This document shows positions 1 through 5,539 of a stretch of 10,991 nucleotides of DNA, piece after piece. The DNA is taken from assembly GCA_003487005.1 (NCBI GenBank), contig DNFG01000433.1, forward strand, positions 1 through 10,991. The letters are read 5' to 3'. The notes below the pieces were generated by a model. That model was not told the DNA's origin, did not search any database, and worked only from the letters and a program-made list of their open reading frames with translations. This DNA comes from Bryobacterales bacterium (GTDB taxonomy: Bacteria; Acidobacteriota; Terriglobia; Bryobacterales; Bryobacteraceae). A program made the translations under genes and the position numbers. How positions within the stretch are numbered: position 1 is the first letter of the stretch; each line of letters starts with the position of its first letter.

Positions 1-1
1 G

Positions 2-1423
2 TCCATCACGCCTTCGCCGGCGCTGGTTGGACAGCAGGTGACGGTGACTTACAGCGTGACGTCCGCGTACGGAACGCCCACGAACGGGGTTTGGGTGAGC
101 GACGGCACGGTGGCGAATGTATGTAGCGTGGCCGCTGGACAGTGTGCATTGCCCATCAACACCCTGCCGGGGCGAAAGACGGTCACTGCCGAGTATCTTG
201 GCAATCAGCGGTTCCAGAAGTCGTTTGCACGGGTGGAGCACCGGGTGGACCCGGTGGGCGCGTCGACGACCGTGGTGGGGGCGATCACGCCTTCGCCTTC
301 GGTGGTGGGTCAACAATACACAGTGGCGTTTACGGTGACGCCGGACAGCGGGTTGCCGACCGGAGAAGTGACGGTGTCGGACGGGGTCTCGGCCAACACC
401 TGTCCGGCACGGGAAGGCTCGTGCCGGCTGATCTCGATGACGGCGGGGGCGAAGACCATCACGGCAGTCTACCGCGGGAATACCAGCCATACCGGCAGTT
501 CCGGGACGAAGGCGCACACGGTGAACGCCGCGGCGCAGGTGGTGACGCGGGTGGTGGGCGTGGCTCCGGCCTCGGGCGAGGGGCCGCGGCAACTGTTCAA
601 GGGTGTCTATCGCAGCCCGACGGGGTATCAGCGGTTGCAGTGGGTGCAGATGCTGTTCGCGCAGGACCCGACGGGGGGCGGAGAGCCGTATTGTCTGCTG
701 CATTATGACGTGCAGGGCCAGGGATTCTGGCTGTATTCGGACACGATGGGGTTCTTCATGGGACCGGTGACGCCGGGGGCGGCTTCGGCGGACTTGCAAG
801 GCTCGCTGTGCGCGTTGAGCACCAGCGGTTCGTCGGTGTCCGGGGCGGGGACGGACCTCGAGGTGAATCTGGATCTGGTGTTCAAAGGCATCCTGAAGGC
901 GAGGGTCTATCTGCGGGCGATGGATCTGGGCGGGCACGACACGGGCTGGGTGCAACTCGGGGCCTGGGAGAGCCATCCGGCGCCATGGAAAGGTGGCGAG
1001 CCGGGGATCCGGTGGGGGGCGGGGTATGAAGTGGATCTGACAGTGGAGTATCCGGATGCGCCGGGCTTCGAGGGACTGGCGAAGGGCTGGGTTCAGTTTC
1101 TGGTGACGACGCCCATGACCGCGCCTTTCTGCTACCTGCACTATGACCGTGCCGGGAACGGGTTGTGGATGTATTCATCGGATGTGGGGTACTTCCTGGG
1201 ACCGGTGCAACCGGGGACGGCGACGATGCCGCTGGAGAGTTCAGCGTGTTCGATTGACACGGCGGGGACGCGGGTCCGGCAGGAAGGCGGGGTTCTGCTG
1301 TTGGATGTGCGGGCGCGGCTGAAGGGAACGATGCGCGGACCGAGTTCGATGCGGTTGAGGTCCATGGACGCGCTGGGGCGCGATACAGACTGGCAGTTAG
1401 TGGGGCAGTGGCATTTGCCCTGA
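2..1423 (+). CDS. Secreted modular protein with Ig-like repeats and two Cys-paired WVQ modules (5' end outside window)
   Basis: The frame is open from the first bases and stops with TGA at 1421-1423, giving 473 visible residues. Position 38 is only an internal GTG, because residues before it (SITPSPALVGQQ) match the start of the next Ig-like repeat (ITPSPSVVGQQ). Two Ig-like repeats of about 80 residues come first, each with SDG followed by a Cx6C pair (visible residues 41/48 and 134/141). Two modules of about 140 residues follow, each with a WVQ(M/F)L strand, an HYD motif after the first Cys, a (L/M)YS.D..G.F.GPV.PG stretch, a second Cys 39 residues after the first, and an RxMD..G.DT.W end. 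The many Cys pairs and Ig-like folds suggest an exported surface or matrix protein; no signal peptide is visible because the N-terminus is missing. The downstream gene carries the same C-terminal architecture, so the two are tandem paralogues, probably co-transcribed. Exact function is unknown. Confidence 0.9.
   Translation, partial: SITPSPALVGQQVTVTYSVTSAYGTPTNGVWVSDGTVANVCSVAAGQCALPINTLPGRKTVTAEYLGNQRFQKSFARVEHRVDPVGASTTVVGAITPSPSVVGQQYTVAFTVTPDSGLPTGEVTVSDGVSANTCPAREGSCRLISMTAGAKTITAVYRGNTSHTGSSGTKAHTVNAAAQVVTRVVGVAPASGEGPRQLFKGVYRSPTGYQRLQWVQMLFAQDPTGGGEPYCLLHYDVQGQGFWLYSDTMGFFMGPVTPGAASADLQGSLCALSTSGSSVSGAGTDLEVNLDLVFKGILKARVYLRAMDLGGHDTGWVQLGAWESHPAPWKGGEPGIRWGAGYEVDLTVEYPDAPGFEGLAKGWVQFLVTTPMTAPFCYLHYDRAGNGLWMYSSDVGYFLGPVQPGTATMPLESSACSIDTAGTRVRQEGGVLLLDVRARLKGTMRGPSSMRLRSMDALGRDTDWQLVGQWHLP
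542..1420 (+). repeat. Two diverged copies of the WVQ module (A then B) in the first secreted protein
   Basis: Copy A spans about 542-967 and copy B about 1013-1420. Shared landmarks in order are: S.GEG or WGAG, WVQ, (Y/F)C.LHYD, (L/M)YS, G.F.GPV.PG, a second Cys, a V..(E/G)G...L(E/L)V strand, and R.MD..G.DT.W. The two Cys in each copy are 39 residues apart. The copies clearly align with each other, and even better A-to-A and B-to-B with the copies at 3523-4401. The A/B pair therefore existed before the two genes duplicated. Confidence 0.75.
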
Positions 1424-1430
1424 GGGCCAT

Positions 1431-1436
1431 GGAGAG
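1431..1436 (+). promoter_or_regulatory. Shine-Dalgarno-like GGAGAG that decides the start of the RCC1 protein
   Basis: GGAGAG lies 4 bases before the ATG at 1441. The frame is also open from a GTG at 1408 (inside the upstream gene) and an ATG at 1429, but neither has a well-spaced ribosome binding site. Only the 1441 start places a standard signal peptide at the N-terminus. Confidence 0.6.
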
Positions 1437-1440
1437 AACG

Positions 1441-4404
1441 ATGAGGACAGGCAATTTTGGACGGTGGATAGGGGTTCTCGTGCTGCTGGCGGGCGGATGG
1501 GCATTCGCCGGGGCAGAGGATCCGCCGGAGGACGTGATGATCCGGCCGGTGATGATCGCGGCGGCGAACGATTGCAGTTTCGCGCTGGGCGAGGACGGAT
1601 CGGTGTGGGCGTGGGGGTGGACGGAGGTGCTGCCGCTGCGCCGCGAGCGCGCCCCGGTGCGGTTGGGTGAAGTGCCGGAGTTCGTGGCGGTGGAGAGTGG
1701 CTGCAATCACGCGCTGGGAGTGAAGGCGGATGGGAGTGTGTGGGCGTGGGGGCAGGGCCTCTCGGGCCAGTTGGGGGACGGCGACCACATGAGGCGGATG
1801 AGCGCCGTGCCCGTCGGGCCGGGGCCGGCTCCGGCGGTGAAGACGGCGGTGGGATACTACTTCAGCCTCGCGCTCTCGCAGGACGGGTCGGTGTGGGCTT
1901 GGGGAGAGAACGGGAGCGGCCAACTGGGTGATGGCGAGCAATGGAACCGTAGCCTGCCCGTAAGGGTACCGGGCATGACGGATGTGATCGACATTGACGC
2001 GGGCGGCTTTCATTCATTGGCAGTGAAGAGCGACGGGACGGTGTGGATGTGGGGGGTGGGGTACCATGCGGAACTGGGAGATGACGTGCCGCGGGGGAGC
2101 CGGGCGCCGCTTCAGGTACCCGGCTTGTCCGGGATTGTGAAGGTGGCCGCGGGGAAGTACCACAATCTGGCGCTCAAGAGCGACGGGACCGTGTGGGCGT
2201 GGGGTGGAGGGAGTTGGGGAGAACTGGGCAACGGGGCGCAGGGATCGACGGGAACCGCGGTGCAGGTGACAGGTCTGGAGAACATCACGGCGATTGCGGC
2301 GGGCGGTTATTCGAGTGTGGCGGTGGGAGCGGATGGGCGGGTGTGGGCGTGGGGTCAGAACTGGTACGGGCAGACGGGGGAAGCGGGGCCGGACAAGCGG
2401 CTAGTGCCATTCCCGGTGCCTGGCCTGACGGACATTGTTACGGTGGCGGCGGGCGAGTCGCACGTGGTGGCGCTGGACGGGGAGGGCGGCCTGTGGGCGT
2501 GGGGGCGCAATCACCAGGGACAGCTTGGGGATGGGAGCATCAGTCAGTGGAAGGCGCCGCCGGTGCGGACGATCCGGCTGGACGCCCCGGATCTGGTGAC
2601 CTCGGTCGGGGCAAGCACGCGCTGGGGGGTGGGATCGACGCACAACTTCGCGGTGACAGTCGAGAACCTGGGGCACTCGGCGGCGAACGGGACGACGACG
2701 GTACAGATGCAACTGCCCGAGGGGATCGGATTCGATTCCTATTCGGGGACCGGGTGGACGTGCACAGCGCCTGGAGGGTTGGTGACGTGTGAGAACCCGG
2801 CGCGGATGGAGGCCGGGGCTTCGGCGACGGTGATTCTGAGGCTGCAGGTGGGGGATGCGGCGTATCCGTGGGTCAGGATGGTGGCATCGGCCATGAATCC
2901 AAGTGATGAGAACCTGGAGAACAACTTTGCGGCGGCGCCGGTGGACATTGCGGTTCCGACGGTGGTGACGATCGAGTCAGTCTCTCCGTCGCCGAGCCGG
3001 GTGACTGAGGGGATGACCCTGCGCTACCGGGTGGAGTCGAGTCGCGGCGTGCCGCCGGGCAATGTGAATATTCGGGCGGGATTCGGATCCTGGGAGAGCC
3101 CGGTCTCCGCGGGGGAAAAGAGGATTTCGACTTCGCGAACAGGACTGCTTCCCATTCATGTGAGCTATCCGGGCGGACCGAACGCGCTGCCCTCGGAGGC
3201 AACGGCAAACCACTGGATTCTGCCGGGCGGGACGGCGGCGACGGCGGTGGTACTGGGGCAGATCACGCCGTCGCCTTCGTTGGCGGGACAGGTGTATCAC
3301 GTGCCGTTCAGCGTGACAGTGGGCTGGTCGACAGCCGGAACGGTGACAGTGAGTGACGGCGTGGCGAAGAATGTTTGCGAGGCGTACACGCAAACGTGCC
3401 CGCTGGTTTCGACCACCGCCGGGGTGAAGACGGTGACCGCGTCATTCAGCGGGAATGAGGTGGATGCACCGAGCAGCGCATCGAGGAGCCACACGGTTCA
3501 GGCGCCGGCGGCGGCGGTCTCGGGCGTGTTGGGCGTGACGCCGGCATCGGGCGAGGGGGTCCGGCAGACGTTCCGGGCGGCGTACCAGAGTCCGGCCGGG
3601 CATCGTCATCTGCAGTGGGTCCAGATGTTGCTGGCGGCGGGGCCGCACGACGGCTGGGGTCCGTATTGTCTGGTGCACTACGACGTGCAGGGGGAGCGGT
3701 TCTGGCTGTACTCGGACGTGAGAGGGTACTTCATGGGACCGGTGGCGCCAGGGGTGGAATCGACGGAATTGCAGGGATCGCACTGCCTCTTGGGCACGGC
3801 GGCTTCGGCGGTGCGCGGGGAGGGTGCGCGGCTGGAGGTGGACTTCGACCTGACGTTCAAGTGGGAGGCGGAGCGCAAGATCTACCTGAGGTCGATGGAC
3901 CTGGGCGGCAGGGACACGGGGTGGGTGCAGCAGGGGGTGTGGAAGCAAAGGGCCGAACAGAGGCGTCTGTTCACGGTTGAACCGATCCAGGGCATGGGCG
4001 TGGCGGCCGGATTCACGCTACGCTATCCCGACCGGGTGGGCGTGGAAGGCATGAAGCGGGGCTGGGTTCAGTTTTTGGTATCCCAGGCTCCGCACTCGAC
4101 AGGGTATCCGTTTTGCTTCATTCACTACGACCGGGCAGGGGAGGCACTGTGGATGTATTCGCCGGATGTTGGGTACTTTCTGGGACCGGAGAAGCCGGGG
4201 GCGGTGGCGAACCTGAATTGTTCGGCGTGCACCCTGGACCTGGAGGGGACGCGAGTGACGGATCAAGGAGGCACGCTGGTGCTGGAGGTGGCTGTGCACT
4301 TCAAAACGACGATGCGCGGAATGCAGCAGGTATACATGCGAACGATGGACGGGTATGGAGAAGATTCGAACTGGACGTTCAAGGGCAACTGGACGATCCC
4401 CTGA
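1441..4404 (+). CDS. Secreted RCC1-propeller / DUF11 / Ig-like / WVQ-module protein
   Basis: This is a 987-residue exported multidomain protein. From ATG 1441 the N-terminus has basic residues (R2, R9), a hydrophobic core (IGVLVLLAGGWAFA) and an AFA-GA or AGA-ED cleavage site near residues 23-25, a type I signal peptide. Residues 40-379 hold seven RCC1 repeats, each marked by DG.(V/L)W.WG (W56, 101, 152, 202, 252, 302, 352) and mostly G.LG.G, enough for a full seven-bladed propeller. Residues 381-503 are DUF11/CARDB-like (VENLGHSA, Cys 441/450, NLENN). Residues 508-595 are a diverged Ig-like domain without the usual Cys pair. Residues 603-687 are an Ig-like repeat with Cx6C (646/653). Residues 695-834 and about 849-987 are WVQ modules A and B. 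The gene starts 17 bases after its upstream paralogue, so they are probably one operon. The role is likely surface binding or matrix; RCC1 guanine-exchange activity is not implied outside the cell. Confidence 0.9.
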   Translation: MRTGNFGRWIGVLVLLAGGWAFAGAEDPPEDVMIRPVMIAAANDCSFALGEDGSVWAWGWTEVLPLRRERAPVRLGEVPEFVAVESGCNHALGVKADGSVWAWGQGLSGQLGDGDHMRRMSAVPVGPGPAPAVKTAVGYYFSLALSQDGSVWAWGENGSGQLGDGEQWNRSLPVRVPGMTDVIDIDAGGFHSLAVKSDGTVWMWGVGYHAELGDDVPRGSRAPLQVPGLSGIVKVAAGKYHNLALKSDGTVWAWGGGSWGELGNGAQGSTGTAVQVTGLENITAIAAGGYSSVAVGADGRVWAWGQNWYGQTGEAGPDKRLVPFPVPGLTDIVTVAAGESHVVALDGEGGLWAWGRNHQGQLGDGSISQWKAPPVRTIRLDAPDLVTSVGASTRWGVGSTHNFAVTVENLGHSAANGTTTVQMQLPEGIGFDSYSGTGWTCTAPGGLVTCENPARMEAGASATVILRLQVGDAAYPWVRMVASAMNPSDENLENNFAAAPVDIAVPTVVTIESVSPSPSRVTEGMTLRYRVESSRGVPPGNVNIRAGFGSWESPVSAGEKRISTSRTGLLPIHVSYPGGPNALPSEATANHWILPGGTAATAVVLGQITPSPSLAGQVYHVPFSVTVGWSTAGTVTVSDGVAKNVCEAYTQTCPLVSTTAGVKTVTASFSGNEVDAPSSASRSHTVQAPAAAVSGVLGVTPASGEGVRQTFRAAYQSPAGHRHLQWVQMLLAAGPHDGWGPYCLVHYDVQGERFWLYSDVRGYFMGPVAPGVESTELQGSHCLLGTAASAVRGEGARLEVDFDLTFKWEAERKIYLRSMDLGGRDTGWVQQGVWKQRAEQRRLFTVEPIQGMGVAAGFTLRYPDRVGVEGMKRGWVQFLVSQAPHSTGYPFCFIHYDRAGEALWMYSPDVGYFLGPEKPGAVANLNCSACTLDLEGTRVTDQGGTLVLEVAVHFKTTMRGMQQVYMRTMDGYGEDSNWTFKGNWTIP
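1558..2577 (+). repeat. Seven RCC1 repeats forming one predicted beta-propeller
   Basis: The (V/L)W.WG signature recurs seven times with residue spacing 45, 51, 50, 50, 50, 50. The first blade is shorter and lacks the G.LG.G turn. At DNA level the gtgtgg(g)cgtgggg segment recurs, but the repeats are otherwise well diverged, so this is an old expansion rather than recent slippage. Confidence 0.9.
3523..4401 (+). repeat. Two diverged copies of the WVQ module in the RCC1 protein
   Basis: Copy A is residues 695-834 and copy B about 849-987 of this protein. The Cys pairs are C743/C782 (39 apart) and C892/C930 (38 apart; C927 is an extra Cys). The order of landmarks is the same as in the upstream protein: GEG, WVQ, (Y/F)C..HYD, (L/M)YS, G.F.GP..PG, Cys, and R.MD with a W near the end. 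Confidence 0.75.
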
Positions 4405-4410
4405 GAGGGG
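4398..4410. terminator. Small GC-rich hairpin between convergent genes
   Basis: CCCCT-GAG-AGGGG is a perfect 5-bp stem with a 3-base loop. It spans the TGA stop of the RCC1 gene (4402-4404) and lies 7 bases past the stop of the convergent kinase gene (4417-4419). There is no T-tract on either side, so termination activity is uncertain. Confidence 0.2.
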
Positions 4411-4416
4411 TGCCGG

Positions 4417-5460
4417 TTAGCTGGTGAGCACGGAACTGCCGGGCGCGCCGATGGCGATGGGGACTTCGGCGCAATGGGCGAGGGCGAGACGGACGGCGGG
4501 CTGACGTTCGGGGGGAACGAAGAGGAGGAGGAAACCGCCGCCTCCGGCGCCGAGGAGTTTGCCGCCGAGGGCGCCGGCGTCGAGGGCGGCCTGGTAGTTG
4601 CGGGTGACGGGGGGCGGGGCGATGTCGGAATGGAGGCCCATTTTGAGGGTCCAGGCCTGGTGGAGGAGTTCGCCGAAGGAGCTGAGGGGCTGGTTTCCGG
4701 TGAGGATGGAGTAGCCTAGGTCGACCTGGGCGCGCATTTCCTTGAGGCGGGGTTCGTGTTCGGAGCAGCGGTCCATCTGGCGGGAGGCGAAATCGGCGGC
4801 GCGGCGGCGGATGCCGGAGTCGAAGAGCAGGAGGTGATCCTGCAGGGCCTGCCAGCGGGCGGGCGGGAGGCGGACAGGGTCGGCGAAGATATCGCCGTTG
4901 GGGTGGAATTCGATGACATTGAAGCCGCCGAGAGCGGCGAGGGTCTGGTCCTGGCTGCCGACACATTCGCCGAGGATGTCCTGTTCGATGTGGATGGCGG
5001 CGCGGGCAAGGTCGATGTTGGAGATGGGGCGTCCGAGGTAGGCGTGGAGAGCGTTCAGGAGGCCGACGACGAAGGCGGATGAAGTGCCGAGGCCGCTGAA
5101 CGAGGGGAGTTCACCGGAATAACTGACTTCAATGTCCCGCTCAATGCCGCAGAAGCGCAGGCAGGCACGGACGGGGGCGTGCTGGACATCGTCGAGGGAG
5201 GCAACGCATTCGACGCGGGAGTAAGCGATGCGGATGGAGTAGTCAAACAAGGGGGAGTAAAGGCGGGTGACGAAGTGGTAGGAGCCCTTGTCGATGGCGG
5301 TGCCGAGGACGGCGCCGCCGTGGGTGCGGTGGGATGGACGGGACCGCCAGCGTGCATCCGTGGGGGAGGGCAGCGTGACGGTGGGCGCGTGCAGCCAGCC
5401 ACCGCCGTTCCCGCCAATTGCTATGATCGTTTTGGGTCTCTGTTGTCTGCTATCGCACAC
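4417..5460 (-). CDS. GHMP-family sugar kinase, D-glycero-D-manno-heptose 7-phosphate kinase-like
   Basis: The protein has 347 residues from GTG 5460, close to the usual 330-350 of this family. It likely phosphorylates a sugar phosphate with ATP in the cytoplasm; the best-known relatives make heptose 1,7-bisphosphate on the way to nucleotide-heptose for surface glycans. Visible motifs are GGAVLGTAIDK (48-58), R.AYSR (77-82), the ATP loop LPSFSGLGTSSAF (118-130), E..ILGE..GSQDQ (159-172, including the likely catalytic Asp), and GGKLLGAGGGGF (299-310). GHMP motif 1 (RAP.R....GGGTD in relatives) is not recognisable: the matching place reads HAPTVTLPSPTD (24-35), with a longer spacer before GGAVL. 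The start is uncertain; GTG 5460 has no spaced Shine-Dalgarno and no in-frame ATG precedes the conserved part. The gene is divergent from the glycosyltransferase, 79 bases apart. Other sugar-1-kinase specificities are possible. Confidence 0.82.
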   Translation of the reverse strand: MCDSRQQRPKTIIAIGGNGGGWLHAPTVTLPSPTDARWRSRPSHRTHGGAVLGTAIDKGSYHFVTRLYSPLFDYSIRIAYSRVECVASLDDVQHAPVRACLRFCGIERDIEVSYSGELPSFSGLGTSSAFVVGLLNALHAYLGRPISNIDLARAAIHIEQDILGECVGSQDQTLAALGGFNVIEFHPNGDIFADPVRLPPARWQALQDHLLLFDSGIRRRAADFASRQMDRCSEHEPRLKEMRAQVDLGYSILTGNQPLSSFGELLHQAWTLKMGLHSDIAPPPVTRNYQAALDAGALGGKLLGAGGGGFLLLFVPPERQPAVRLALAHCAEVPIAIGAPGSSVLTS

Positions 5461-5539
5461 CTCGTCAAGACGACAAATCGGGGTGGAGGGAGTACGTCAG
5501 ACCCACGGCAATTTGTCCACTTTCCAGGCACTCCGCCCT
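5461..5539. promoter_or_regulatory. Divergent intergenic region between kinase and glycosyltransferase genes
   Basis: This 79-base gap separates two genes transcribed away from each other, so at least the promoter of the glycosyltransferase gene should lie here or just inside the kinase start. A TTGAC-like box faces the kinase at 5464-5468, but I find no matching -10 at the right distance. No convincing operator palindrome is visible. The call rests on gene layout only. Confidence 0.35.

Noticed and set aside
1408..1440. Earlier starts (GTG 1408, ATG 1429) for the RCC1 protein
   Set aside because: They add residues before an otherwise ideal signal peptide, and only ATG 1441 has a well-spaced GGAGAG.
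882..2013. Long minus-strand open frames opposite the secreted-protein genes
   Set aside because: They are rich in Arg/Pro/His, have no recognisable domain and lie antisense to clear repeats; they are typical shadows in GC-rich DNA.
5288..5539. Upstream extension of the glycosyltransferase frame
   Set aside because: It overlaps the opposite-strand kinase gene and shows no domain-like sequence; the GT-A strand starts right after ATG 5540.
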